Notes under the pieces: generated by a model | What the model saw: only the letters and a program-made list of their open reading frames with translations | What the model was told of the DNA's origin: nothing | Databases searched by the model: none | Shown: in pieces, positions 48,981-58,491 of the stretch | Numbering within the stretch: the first letter of the stretch is position 1 | How the letters are laid out: every line of letters begins with the position of its first letter | Translations under genes and position numbers: made by a program | Source of the DNA: Mesorhizobium_G sp050247155 | Lineage (GTDB): Bacteria; Pseudomonadota; Alphaproteobacteria; Rhizobiales; Rhizobiaceae | DNA length: 64,000 nucleotides | Direction: 5' to 3' | Assembly: GCA_050247155.1 (NCBI GenBank) | Contig: JBFWUS010000006.1 | Location: 38,935-102,934 of the forward strand

Positions 48981-51482
48981 ATGCGTTTTGATATTTCTCT
49001 TGGTGGAGAGAGCAAGCAAGGTTCGTGGGTGAGATTGGCCGTGTCGGCCCTTCTGGCGGGCGTTGCACTATCGGCGCTGTCTCAACCCGTCCATGCCGAA
49101 CCGGCTACCCAAAAGCAGCCGAGGCTCGGTTACAACATTCCGAAGCAGCCTCTGGACAAGGCGCTCCTGCAGTTTTCGGCGGCATCGGGATTGCAGCTCG
49201 TCGCTCGGAGTGACCAGCTGCGCGGCAAAGTATCCGGCGCGGTACACGGGCCAGTGAGCCGCAACGAAGCGCTCGATCGTCTGCTCTCCGGGACAGGGTA
49301 TGCCTATGCGATCAACGGCAACACCCTGACGATCGTCGAGCGCCTCGCTGTGGTTTCGCGAACCTACGGCGCTCCAGGTGATTCCGTCGAACTCAACCCT
49401 ATCATCATCGAGGGAGAGGAGGGCCAGGACGGAGAGGATGATGGCATCGGTCCGGTAAATGGCATCGTTGCCAAGAAAAGCGGGACCGGCACAAAGAGCG
49501 GCACGCCAATCCTTGAGACGTCAGCTGCGGTGAACGTGGTCGCACGGGAAGAAATGGATAAGCGAGGGGCGAAGACGGTCTCGGAAGCGCTAACCTACAC
49601 GCCCGGCGCCTACGCGAATGTGCCGCACGATCTTCGCAACGACACCATTTCGCTCAGAGGGTTCTTCGCGGACGAATCCCGCTATCTTGACGGCCTCATA
49701 TCATCGCCGAACGAGCCTATCGAAGCATATGGCTTGGAGAGAGTTGAGGTCCTGAAAGGGCCGGCATCGGTGTTGTACGGCCAAGGTGAGCCCGGCGGAA
49801 TCGTCAATCAGATCAGCAAGAGGCCGACGGCCGAACGTTTCGGAGAAGTGCAGATAGAGGGCGGCGATCCAGCGCGCCTCCAAGGCGCTATCGATGTCGG
49901 CGGCCCCATAGATCCTGAGGGGGTCTTCACGTACCGTTTCACCGGACTCTATCGCGATGCCGACAGTCAGGTGGATTATACGAGCGGAGAGCGTCTGTTT
50001 CTTGCGCCGACCCTGACCTGGAAACCGACTGAAGCCACGACGCTAACGATTCTTGCCCAGCACCAGCAAGATAAGATCGACGGTTATACCTATTTCTTCC
50101 TTCCGCCTGAAGGTACGCTCTATCCCAATCCAAACGGTCAAATCAGCCCGCACGCCTTCTTCGGCGAACCCGGATTCGACCATTGGGACACGACGCGCAC
50201 GAAACTTGGCTACAATTTCGAGCATGCGTTCAACACTGCGTGGAAAGTCCGTCAGAACTTCGCATACACGCACACCAGCTACGACCAGATGAACAGCTTT
50301 CTCGAGGGGCTGGATCCTGGCGATATGCGAACCCTCTATCGCAGCATTTACGGCAACGATGGCCGGCTCGAGGACATCGCGCTGGACACCCAGATCGAGG
50401 GCAAGTTTGACACCGGCGCTGTAAGTCACGTCTTTCTGGCGGGGATCGATTACCATTGGAGAAATGACGACAGCCAGGCAGTTAGCGGGGAGATGGACCC
50501 GATCGACATCGTCGAGCCGATCTATGGACAGACGCCGTTGGACTACGAGCTTACTCAGGACGTGAAGTCGACTCTGCGGCAGACCGGGCTCTACGTTCAG
50601 GACCAGGCCAAGTGGAATGGTTGGCTTTTCAACCTTGCTGGCCGTTACGATTTTGTCGAGCAAGGGGTCGCGGGGTTCTTTTACGGCGACACGCTCGATG
50701 AACACGCCAACGACCATGCGTTCACCTGGAGGGCAGGCGTTGGCCATCTTTTCGACAACGGCGTGATGCCTTATTTCAGCTACGCGACTTCCTTCATGCC
50801 GACCGATCCGTTCGACGGCACCGACCGGCAGGGCAATTTGTTCAAACCGTCGGAAGGCGAGCAATATGAAGTCGGCATCAAATATCAGCCCGCCAGCTTC
50901 GACGGAATGTTCACACTTTCCGCTTTTGACCTCCGCAAGACGAACGTGATTACCTGGGACCCTGTCGATGTAAACTTCAGTGTGCAGACCGGGGAAATCC
51001 GTGTCCGCGGCATTGAAGCCGAGGCTAAATTCTCTCCTGTGTCGGGGCTCGATCTGATTGCGGGCTACACTTTCAACGACGCGACAATCACCAAGAACAA
51101 TCCGGACCCTTGGGCGGAGGGTAATCCAACTTATGTCGGCAACAGGCCAGCAGGCATTCCCGAGCACCAACTCTCGGCCTGGGCCGACTATACGGTCCAA
51201 ACCGGGGCACTGGAAGGATTGGGGATCGGCGCGGGAGTTCGCTACCTCGGCAGCCGCTACGGCGATCAGGCCAACACAGTCAAGATTCCCGACGTGACGT
51301 TGGTCGATGCCGCACTGCGCTATGATTTCAAGCACGTCAATCCTGACCTTGCGGGCCTGAACCTGTCGGTCAACGCGACGAATATCTTCAACAAGACCTA
51401 TATTAGCGGCTGCAGCGGGACCTATGCCTGCTACTACGGCAACAAGCGAACGGTGACCGCGACGCTGACCTACAAATGGTGA
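48981..51482 (+). CDS. TonB-dependent siderophore receptor with signalling domain
   Basis: 833 residues: signal peptide (AVSALLAGVALSALSQPVHA), STN secretin/TonB N-terminal domain (residues about 45-120) used to contact FecR, plug domain with TonB-box region and VLKGPASVLYGQGEPGGIVN, then a 22-strand barrel ending TATLTYKW. Imports a ferric siderophore, probably of the hydroxamate/FhuA-FpvA class. ATG 48981 has AAGGGA at 10-base spacing; 48972 is too close to it. Confidence 0.93.
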   Translation: MRFDISLGGESKQGSWVRLAVSALLAGVALSALSQPVHAEPATQKQPRLGYNIPKQPLDKALLQFSAASGLQLVARSDQLRGKVSGAVHGPVSRNEALDRLLSGTGYAYAINGNTLTIVERLAVVSRTYGAPGDSVELNPIIIEGEEGQDGEDDGIGPVNGIVAKKSGTGTKSGTPILETSAAVNVVAREEMDKRGAKTVSEALTYTPGAYANVPHDLRNDTISLRGFFADESRYLDGLISSPNEPIEAYGLERVEVLKGPASVLYGQGEPGGIVNQISKRPTAERFGEVQIEGGDPARLQGAIDVGGPIDPEGVFTYRFTGLYRDADSQVDYTSGERLFLAPTLTWKPTEATTLTILAQHQQDKIDGYTYFFLPPEGTLYPNPNGQISPHAFFGEPGFDHWDTTRTKLGYNFEHAFNTAWKVRQNFAYTHTSYDQMNSFLEGLDPGDMRTLYRSIYGNDGRLEDIALDTQIEGKFDTGAVSHVFLAGIDYHWRNDDSQAVSGEMDPIDIVEPIYGQTPLDYELTQDVKSTLRQTGLYVQDQAKWNGWLFNLAGRYDFVEQGVAGFFYGDTLDEHANDHAFTWRAGVGHLFDNGVMPYFSYATSFMPTDPFDGTDRQGNLFKPSEGEQYEVGIKYQPASFDGMFTLSAFDLRKTNVITWDPVDVNFSVQTGEIRVRGIEAEAKFSPVSGLDLIAGYTFNDATITKNNPDPWAEGNPTYVGNRPAGIPEHQLSAWADYTVQTGALEGLGIGAGVRYLGSRYGDQANTVKIPDVTLVDAALRYDFKHVNPDLAGLNLSVNATNIFNKTYISGCSGTYACYYGNKRTVTATLTYKW

Positions 51483-51524
51483 TCGGTCGACGTGAACTCA
51501 GCGGCCAAAATACAGCGAAGGAAC

Positions 51525-51990
51525 CTCGCATTCCGCGATCGCCGCTACGAAGGGTCCTGAAAGAGTTGGAGCGCTACCACCGCGGTCGCATCGTTCTCGT
51601 CGAACCGGCGATCGGCGACATTCGAGTAACTGTCGCGTTCAACACGAGGGATGCCGGCGCCGCGTTACAGGCAACATGGCCTCTGCCTGGCTGAATTGCA
51701 GCTTCGATTCGGGAGCGTTCGAAGGGCTGAACATCGGCGGTGGCGTCCGCTATGTCGACTCTTCCTATGGCGATAACGAGAATACTTTTCTTAGCAGCTC
51801 CGCGACCTTCCTCGCTCTTTCGGCCGGCTATGATTTCGGCGCGCGCAATCCGTATCTGGACGGCCTGCGGCTGGATGTTTCCGTACTCAATGCGACTGAC
51901 AGGAAACATCTCTATTGCGAAGGTCCGTGGGGACGTGAATGGGGCAAGCGGCTGACGGCGCTGGAGACGCTTTCCTATCGATGGAAGTAA
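51525..51990 (+). pseudogene. Remnant of a second fecR-receptor pair
   Basis: From 51528 about 145 bases match the 3' part of the fecR gene (48678-48825) with roughly ten substitutions and a one-base gap. This runs directly into a frame (51675-51990) whose product matches the last hundred residues of a TonB receptor (FEGLNIGGGVRYVDSSYGD, RLTALETLSYRWK) but differs from the intact one. The middle of both genes is gone, so a paralogous pair was deleted internally. Between here and 52490 no convincing gene is seen. Confidence 0.75.
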
Positions 51991-52490
51991 GACCGAAAGC
52001 GCGGCGGGGCAATTTCAATACGCAGAGGGCGATCGCATCGACCGCGAAACCATCTGGAGCCAATCGAGAGCGCGAAAATCTCTGAACCATTGGCCCCCCC
52101 CCGCAATGGCCGAAGGTCCACGTCAACTTCAGCAAATGTGAGTCAGAACCCAAACGGAACACCTGAGCGGGTGTCTGTCAGAGTGCCTTCGACTATCGGG
52201 GCGCGGTTTGGATGCCGCCACCTACTTCGGCAGGACTGTTACCATCACCAAACAGCGCAAAAGGATTAAACGGCAAACAATCGACCACCGACGCTTGCAG
52301 CTTAACATCAACCCAAAATCGAGGCCGAAACTCCAATAAATCACCGCGCCGCTTGAGCCAAATGTTCTGACGACGGACGATCGTCATCGGAATTTCGTCG
52401 GGCCAAAGTTCAACGCCGATTGACCCGCTCGCAGGGGATTGTCGAAACAGATCGTGCCGTGATCGCACAATCTGCTCTTCAAAATATAAT

Positions 52491-52520
52491 ATTGACACTA
52501 TCTCAATTAATGGGTATTCG
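52491..52520 (+). promoter_or_regulatory. Promoter with TetR-type operator at the left end of the catabolic cluster
   Basis: ATTGA-CACTATC-TCAAT (52491-52507) is a 5-7-5 inverted repeat. TTGACA inside it is a consensus -35, with TATTCG 17 bases on as a -10. The same operator layout recurs at 62691. It should repress the operon starting at 52545. Confidence 0.7.
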
Positions 52521-52544
52521 ATCAACTATATGAGGGAGAGCGTC

Positions 52545-53783
52545 GTGCAATCACCGCAGAACATTCCACTGGCAGGTTTACGCGGCGCACAATGGAACGC
52601 AGCAGACCTGCCTCGTAATCTGGTGACGTCAGTGCATTCACTGACCACATTGGACGGCGCGAACGTAAATGGTTTTCTGTACGGCCAAGGCGGCGAACGA
52701 GCCGTCTGCTGCATCATGCATCCGCGCGAGATACTCGCGACCCACTATCTCGTGCCGGAATTACTCAAGGCGGGTGCGGCTGTTTGGGTTCAGGCATCGC
52801 GAACGGCCGGAAATGATTTGAGGCTCGAGCATGAGCTTGCAGTCCTCGACGTCGACGCCGGCACTTCCTTTCTCAAGGCACGCTACGATCAGGTCGTTCT
52901 GGTCGGCAATTCAGGCGGCGCGGGCTTGTACGCCTACTACATAGAGCAAGCCAATCTTGCTCCCGATCAGCGCGAGAAGAAAACCCCGGCCGGCCGGCCG
53001 GTACTCCTGTCAGAGGCGCCGATGGTCCGGCCCGATTTGTTCGTCATGGTTGCGCCGCACCCGGGACAGGGCATTTTGCTTATGAACTCGGTGGACGCAT
53101 CGGTTACAGATGAAAATGATCCACTGTCCATCGATGCTGCGCTTTTCCCCTTCAGCGCCGCTAATGGCTTCAAGGCGAATGGCGCACGCTATGATCCAGA
53201 ATTTGTCGCGCGCTATCGTGCCGGTCAGAAAAGACGCGTCGAGGTGATCGACGCCAAGGCGCGGGAAATGCTTCGCGTCCGCATGGATGCCCGCAAAAAA
53301 ATCAAGTGCGGCGGAACTGACATCGACAATCTAACTGCAGGCTGGCAGCACATCTTCGAGGTTCCGCGAACCGATGCCGACCTTCGCAACTGGGATTTGA
53401 ACATAGATCCGACGGATCGACACGTTGGATCTTTGTGGGGAGCCGATCCTTTCAAGACCAATATGAATGGCGTTGGGTTTGGCCGTGTCTGCACCCCGGA
53501 GAGTTGGCTTTCGACGTGGTCGGGCGTTTCTTCGCGAGCAAGTGTCCTGCGCTGCGTCCAGGCGATCGATCAGCCGACTTTCATTGTCCGCTACACGGCC
53601 GATGCCTGCGTCTTCCCGCAGGATCTCGATGCGATCTGGAATGAACTCAAAACCAAGGACAAGGCAATCGTGGCCATCCGTGGAAACCATCATGGCCAGC
53701 CTGTGTCTGCTGGCGAACCTAACGGGCAACCTCTTGCTGGGCAGGCAATCCGCGAGTGGCTCGGTGACAGGCTTACGACGTGA
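52545..53783 (+). CDS. Alpha/beta-hydrolase, uncharacterised, about 412 residues
   Basis: A large soluble hydrolase: CCIMHPRE near the oxyanion region, nucleophile elbow GNSGGAG, later Asp in RYTADACVFP and His in GNHHGQP. It is longer than typical family members, with an insert after the nucleophile strand (residues about 145-290). GTG 52545 has GAGGGA upstream, better than ATG 52530. First gene after the ATTGA-N7-TCAAT promoter. It could cleave an ester or thioester of the imported substrate; not identified further. Confidence 0.78.
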   Translation: MQSPQNIPLAGLRGAQWNAADLPRNLVTSVHSLTTLDGANVNGFLYGQGGERAVCCIMHPREILATHYLVPELLKAGAAVWVQASRTAGNDLRLEHELAVLDVDAGTSFLKARYDQVVLVGNSGGAGLYAYYIEQANLAPDQREKKTPAGRPVLLSEAPMVRPDLFVMVAPHPGQGILLMNSVDASVTDENDPLSIDAALFPFSAANGFKANGARYDPEFVARYRAGQKRRVEVIDAKAREMLRVRMDARKKIKCGGTDIDNLTAGWQHIFEVPRTDADLRNWDLNIDPTDRHVGSLWGADPFKTNMNGVGFGRVCTPESWLSTWSGVSSRASVLRCVQAIDQPTFIVRYTADACVFPQDLDAIWNELKTKDKAIVAIRGNHHGQPVSAGEPNGQPLAGQAIREWLGDRLTT

Positions 53784-53859
53784 CTGCATCGAACGGGTCA
53801 TCTTTTGTGACTGAAAATTGAGATGCAGTTAATATTAGGCTGGCGGGAGGAGGATGCAG

Positions 53860-54726
53860 ATGAAAACGGATTTTGTTGTCAGCACTCGCACTGGCGAGGT
53901 CAGCGGTCTTGTCGGCAAGGCCGAGTTGGACGGCAAAAAGAAAGACAACATCATTGTTGCCGTTCATGGCGGCACCTATTCCAGCAAGTACTTCGATGTC
54001 CTCGGCTACTCGCTCGTTGATCGCGCGATATCAGCCGGCTTCGATATCATCGCGATCGACCGACCAGGCTATGGCAAGACAACCGCTCTCGGCAATCATG
54101 CGGACATGCTTCACCAAAATGCCCTCAGGATTGTGGATTTCATTCCGGAAGTCGCTGACAAGCTCGGCTTGACGCTCAATGGCGCCGTGCTGATCGGACA
54201 CTCCATGGGGGGTGTCATTTCGACAACGATTGCGGCCCTCGCACCCAACTGGCCGGTCAAGGCGATCATCAATTCCGGTTTCGCCCAGTTCCTGCCGTCC
54301 CATTTGCGCGATGGTTTTGCCTCCCTGCCCGACGACTACTTTGTCGAACTGCCGACACCCATGAAAGATCAACTCATGTTTGGGCCGGCCGGCACCCTGT
54401 CTAATGACATGCCCATGGCCAGTCACATCGCCAATACGCGAATCCCCAAGGCGGAACTGATCGACATCGGTACTGGCTGGGCGGACCGTTTGGCCGAATT
54501 GGCCCCGAGGGTGGAAGTGCCAGTCTTCCATAAATTGGCCGAGCACGAGCAACTTTGGGACATCTCCCACCTCGAAGCATTCTCAAAACTGTTTGTCCGC
54601 GCGCCGCGGATGGTGTCGGGCATCGTCAAGGACGCCGGCCACTGCATCGATTTCCACAGGGTGGGCGCGATGTTTCAGGCTGAGCAGCTCGAATTCGCGG
54701 CGGCGGCGGAAGCGTCTGATGTCTAG
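53860..54726 (+). CDS. Alpha/beta-hydrolase
   Basis: 288 residues with HGGTYSS oxyanion region, nucleophile GHSMGG and a C-terminal GHCIDFHRVG with the catalytic His. GGAGGAGG precedes the ATG at 53860; the ATG at 53854 touches it. In clusters that end in maleate, a hydrolase of this kind (for example NicD or a maleylpyruvate-type hydrolase) opens a ring-cleavage product, which is a plausible but unproven role. Confidence 0.83.
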   Translation: MKTDFVVSTRTGEVSGLVGKAELDGKKKDNIIVAVHGGTYSSKYFDVLGYSLVDRAISAGFDIIAIDRPGYGKTTALGNHADMLHQNALRIVDFIPEVADKLGLTLNGAVLIGHSMGGVISTTIAALAPNWPVKAIINSGFAQFLPSHLRDGFASLPDDYFVELPTPMKDQLMFGPAGTLSNDMPMASHIANTRIPKAELIDIGTGWADRLAELAPRVEVPVFHKLAEHEQLWDISHLEAFSKLFVRAPRMVSGIVKDAGHCIDFHRVGAMFQAEQLEFAAAAEASDV

Positions 54727-54780
54727 CTGAATATGTCGTTTGTCGGCGCAATTTCGTTTCACAATTGAGGCGGTATCAAA

Positions 54781-55926
54781 ATGAAAATCAATATTATCGG
54801 AGGCGGTCCCTCAGGCCTCTACTTCGCATACCTCGCTCGAAAACGACTAGGTGACGTCGAGATACATGTGCATGAGAGGAACGCCGCCGACGCGACATTC
54901 GGGTTTGGCGTCGTCCTTGCGGGCGCCGGGTTGGCCCGGTTGGCCGCTGCCGATGCGGCGAGCTTCGAGCGTCTGAAGCGGATCACCAAGCAGCTTGGCA
55001 ATCAGGAAATCATCCTCAACGGACGGGCTGTGTCGATCGAGGGCGTGGACTACGGCGGGGCCGTCGAGCGGTTGCATTTGCTTACCATGCTGAACGAACT
55101 TTGTGCCGAAGTCGGCGTCACGGTCACCCACCATGACGACATCCGCGATCCCAGATCTTTGGAGGACGCAGATCTCGTCATCGGGGCAGACGGCGCCAAC
55201 TCCACGCTGCGGGCCGCTTACAGTGCCGAGTTCCGCACTCATGGAAGCGAGCTCTCCAACGCTTTTTCCTGGTACGGCGCCGAGCGAATCCACGATCGGC
55301 CCACGCTCAGTTTCCGTAGCGCCGGCGGCGGAGCGTTCTGCGCGCACTACTATCCCTACACCGACCGGATGTGCACCTTCGTCATGGAATGCGACCGTGC
55401 CGCCTGGGAGGGATGTGGCTTCGGCACGATGACGAACGACGAGCGCAAGCTGTTCGTTGAACAGCTCTTTGGCGACGACCTCAAGAGCCAGCCGCTCATC
55501 TCCAACAAATCCGAGTGGCGCAATTTTCAGCCCGTCTGGAACGACAAATGGGTCCACGGCCACCGCGTACTGATCGGAGACGCCGTGCGGCGGGCCCATT
55601 TTTCGATCGGTTCAGGCACCCGGATTGCGATGGAGGATTCGATCGCGCTGGTGAACGCCCTGCAAGAAACCTCCGAGATTGAAACCGCCCTGTTGGCCTA
55701 TGTCGCCAACCGCAAGCCTGCTGCCGACATCCTGATCGACGCGGCGCGGGAAAGTTACACCTGGTACGAGGAGATGGGCCGGCACATGGCGGAAGCCAAA
55801 GGCCCAAATGCATTCGCCTATGGCTACCTCACCCGCACAAGCCGCGTGAATGCGGATCGGGTTGCCGGGGACTATCCCAAATTCATGAAAGCTTATGAAG
55901 CCGAACTCGAAGGGGTCGCGTCATGA
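54781..55926 (+). CDS. FAD-dependent aromatic hydroxylase (salicyloyl-CoA hydroxylase-like)
   Basis: 381 residues: FAD-binding IIGGGPSGLYFAYL, the DG motif DLVIGADGANS, and the GD motif VLIGDAVRRAHFSIGSG. The last, with the FGFGVV segment after strand 2, resembles the monooxygenase half of 2-aminobenzoyl-CoA and salicyloyl-CoA hydroxylases more than free-acid hydroxylases. It would hydroxylate an aromatic CoA thioester using NAD(P)H and O2. Its stop overlaps the thioesterase start, which supports a CoA-bound product. Assignment is inference. Confidence 0.8.
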   Translation: MKINIIGGGPSGLYFAYLARKRLGDVEIHVHERNAADATFGFGVVLAGAGLARLAAADAASFERLKRITKQLGNQEIILNGRAVSIEGVDYGGAVERLHLLTMLNELCAEVGVTVTHHDDIRDPRSLEDADLVIGADGANSTLRAAYSAEFRTHGSELSNAFSWYGAERIHDRPTLSFRSAGGGAFCAHYYPYTDRMCTFVMECDRAAWEGCGFGTMTNDERKLFVEQLFGDDLKSQPLISNKSEWRNFQPVWNDKWVHGHRVLIGDAVRRAHFSIGSGTRIAMEDSIALVNALQETSEIETALLAYVANRKPAADILIDAARESYTWYEEMGRHMAEAKGPNAFAYGYLTRTSRVNADRVAGDYPKFMKAYEAELEGVAS

Positions 55927-56432
55927 CCATGCCTTATGCATTTTTCCCGTCGACCGAGGAAATCGTCTCCGACGAACCGCTGATCATTCGCCGCGTTGTC
56001 CGCTGGGGCGACTGCGATCCGGCCGGCATCGCCTATACCCCGCGCTTCCTCGATTATGTCGTGTCGGCGCATGAGGCGCTTATCAGCTTCATGCTCGGCG
56101 GCCCGATCCATACGATGAAAGCTGCGGCCGGTGTCGACTTTCCTGTCCGTGGCGTGGAGATCGACTTCCGGGCACGCCTGCCGCTCGACAGCCAATTCGA
56201 CATGGAGGTGAGGATCGGTGAAATCCGGTCCCGCACCTTCGACCTCCGCATCGTGGCGCGCAGTGTCGTCTCGGAAGGCAAGCGGCAAGGCCCGTTGGTG
56301 TTTGTCGCACGCATATCGCCAGTTACCGTCGACCGCACCTCCAAGGCCGCTGTGCCTCTTCCGGCAGCATTTCGCGCCAGGCTTGAAGCCTATGCAGCCG
56401 CACATCCCTACAAGCCGGAGGACGCAGAATGA
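55923..56432 (+). CDS. 4-hydroxybenzoyl-CoA-type thioesterase
   Basis: 169 residues of the hot-dog fold with the 4HBT signature RWGDCDPAGIAYTPRF; Asp32 is the likely catalytic residue. It hydrolyses an aromatic acyl-CoA to the free acid. Overlaps both neighbours by ATGA, so the hydroxylase, thioesterase and isomerase genes are translated together. It probably frees the hydroxylated product for ring cleavage. Confidence 0.88.
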   Translation: MTMPYAFFPSTEEIVSDEPLIIRRVVRWGDCDPAGIAYTPRFLDYVVSAHEALISFMLGGPIHTMKAAAGVDFPVRGVEIDFRARLPLDSQFDMEVRIGEIRSRTFDLRIVARSVVSEGKRQGPLVFVARISPVTVDRTSKAAVPLPAAFRARLEAYAAAHPYKPEDAE

Positions 56433-57184
56433 CAACCTACCGTATCGGACAAATCGTCCCGAGTTCAAACATCACCATGGAGACCGAAATCCCGTCGATG
56501 CTGCGCGCGCGGGAGACGATCCGGCCGGAGCGCTTCACGTTCCACTCCAGCAGAATGCGGATGAAGAAGGTTACTGCAGAAGAGTTGACCGCGATGGACC
56601 GGGACAGCGTTCGGTGTGCGCGGGAGCTGTCTGACGCGAATGTCGACGTGATGGGCTACGCCTGTCTTGTTGCCATCATGAGTCAAGGGCTCGGCTATCA
56701 CCGTACCTCAAAGCGGAATCTTGAAGGCGCGGTGGCCGAAGAAGGCAAGACAATACCGATCGTCTCCTCTGCCGGGGCTCTTGTTGATGGTCTGAAGGAG
56801 CTCGGCGCCAAGCGCGTCAGCTTGCTGATGCCGTACATGAAGCCGCTTGCCCGGAAGGTCACTGACTATATCGGAAACGAAGGCTTCGACGTTCATGACA
56901 GCCTGGCGCTGGAGATCGAAGACAACCTGGCCGTCGCGGCCCGCGACCCGCTAGCCCTGATTGAAGACGTCAAACGTCTTGATACGCGCGGCGTCGATGT
57001 CGTCGTGCTGTCGGCGTGTGTCCAGATGCCGTCGCTTGCAGCGCTCGCTCCAGTCGAGGCTGCGCTGGGAGTGCCGGTCACATCGGCTGCCGCCTGCACC
57101 GTTCGGTCAATGCTCAAATCGATGAACCTCGAACCAGTCGCACCCAATGCCGGCACGGCGCTCGCACCTGCGCCGGCTGGATAA
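56429..57184 (+). CDS. Maleate isomerase / Asp-Glu racemase-family enzyme
   Basis: 251 residues opening YRIGQIVPSSNITMETEIP, the hallmark of maleate cis-trans isomerase, with the two catalytic Cys at residues 79 (MGYACLVA) and 197 (LSACVQMPS). Converts maleate to fumarate without cofactor. This implies that the pathway yields maleate or a substituted cis-diacid, as in nicotinate or gentisate routes. Last enzyme gene before the transporter. Confidence 0.85.
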   Translation: MTTYRIGQIVPSSNITMETEIPSMLRARETIRPERFTFHSSRMRMKKVTAEELTAMDRDSVRCARELSDANVDVMGYACLVAIMSQGLGYHRTSKRNLEGAVAEEGKTIPIVSSAGALVDGLKELGAKRVSLLMPYMKPLARKVTDYIGNEGFDVHDSLALEIEDNLAVAARDPLALIEDVKRLDTRGVDVVVLSACVQMPSLAALAPVEAALGVPVTSAAACTVRSMLKSMNLEPVAPNAGTALAPAPAG

Positions 57185-57223
57185 GCACAGGCAACGCAGT
57201 CAATTCCAATGGGAGGAAATCAA

Positions 57224-58363
57224 ATGTCTAAACTTCTGAGAGCTGGCATCCTGGCGCTGTCCGCGACAGCTTGTGCGGCCGCCTACGCCGAACCGGTTAA
57301 GGTCGGAATGATCACGACGCTTTCGGGCGGCCTTGCCGGGTTGGGAATCGATGTTCGTGACGGTTTCATGCTGGCGATCAAACAGTCCGGCAACAAGGAC
57401 ATCACCGTCGTCATCGAGGACGACAATGGCGAGCCTGCACGGGCCGTTCAACTCGCCGAAAAAGTGATCCAGAGCGACAAGGTGGACGTGCTGACGGGCA
57501 TTCTCTATTCCAATCTTGCGATGGCGGTTGTTCCGAGCGTCGTCGGCCAGAAAAAATTCTACCTGTCTCCGAACGCCGGGCCTTCGCCGCTCGCGGGCGC
57601 GAAGTGCAGTCCGTACTACTTCAACGTTTCGTGGCAGAACGACAATCTGCATGAGGCGATGGGCAGCTATGCCAATGACGCCGGCTACAAAAAAGTGTTT
57701 ATCCTCGCTCCCAACTATCCAGCGGGCACCGACGCGCTGACAGGTTACAAGCGCTATTACAAAGGTGAACTGGCCGGCGAACTCTATACCAAGCTCGGCC
57801 AGACGGACTATGCCGCGGAGATCGCACAGATCAGGGCGTCCGGTGCAGATGCCGTCTATTTCTTTCTGCCGGGCGGCATGGGTATTGCATTCATGAAGCA
57901 GTATGCGCAGGCCGGCGTGAACATTCCTGTCACCGGTCCGGGCTTTTCGTTCGACCAGGACGTTCTCGGCGCGATCGGCGACATCGCAGTCGGTGTCAAG
58001 AACACGGCGCAATGGTCCAAGGACCTGGACAATCCGGCGAACAAGGCATTCGTCGATGGCTTCAAGGCGGAGTACAATCGCCTGCCCTCCCTCTATGCAA
58101 GCCAGGGCTATGATACCGCCAATCTGCTCCTGTCGGCCCTGGCCAAGGCGAGCGTTAAGGACGATGCCGCCTTCCGCACCGCCCTTGAAGCCGCGGACTT
58201 CAAGTCAACCCGCGGTAATTTCAAGTTCGGTCCGAACCATCATCCGATCCAGGATATCTACGTCCGCGAGGTCGTCAAAGAGGGCGACGTCCTAACCAAC
58301 AAGATCGTGGGCACGGCGTTCAAGGACCATCAGGACGCCTACGCCAAGGATTGCAAAATGTGA
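57224..58363 (+). CDS. Branched-chain-amino-acid-type ABC substrate-binding protein
   Basis: 379 residues with a signal peptide (AGILALSATACAAAYA) and a Peripla_BP_6 (LivK-like) fold: KVGMITTLSGG, a DDNGEPARAVQLAEKVI strand-helix, SQGYDTANLLL. GGGAGG precedes the ATG. LivK-like proteins next to aromatic catabolic genes commonly bind aromatic acids such as benzoates, and that is the likely ligand here. A hairpin follows before the permease genes. Confidence 0.92.
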   Translation: MSKLLRAGILALSATACAAAYAEPVKVGMITTLSGGLAGLGIDVRDGFMLAIKQSGNKDITVVIEDDNGEPARAVQLAEKVIQSDKVDVLTGILYSNLAMAVVPSVVGQKKFYLSPNAGPSPLAGAKCSPYYFNVSWQNDNLHEAMGSYANDAGYKKVFILAPNYPAGTDALTGYKRYYKGELAGELYTKLGQTDYAAEIAQIRASGADAVYFFLPGGMGIAFMKQYAQAGVNIPVTGPGFSFDQDVLGAIGDIAVGVKNTAQWSKDLDNPANKAFVDGFKAEYNRLPSLYASQGYDTANLLLSALAKASVKDDAAFRTALEAADFKSTRGNFKFGPNHHPIQDIYVREVVKEGDVLTNKIVGTAFKDHQDAYAKDCKM

Positions 58364-58408
58364 CGCCGGGCTGAGCCCGGCAAGCATCAGGTTCCATCGT
58401 CAACACAT

Positions 58409-58434
58409 CTGCTCGCACCTTTGGGTGCGAGCAG
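58409..58434 (+). other. Hairpin between binding-protein and permease genes
   Basis: CTGCTCGCACC and GGTGCGAGCAG form a perfect 11-base-pair stem with a TTTG loop and no T run. It suits differential expression, keeping the binding-protein mRNA more abundant than that of the permeases. Confidence 0.65.
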
Positions 58435-58491
58435 CAGGATTGCCGCGTGCAGTCCGACCCGAACACGGTCCAGGAAAGGTTTGTCTCGGCT

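Noticed and set aside
52193..52525. 110-codon minus-strand frame before the catabolic operon
   Set aside because: It covers the promoter and operator at 52491, lacks a ribosome site and matches no family I know.
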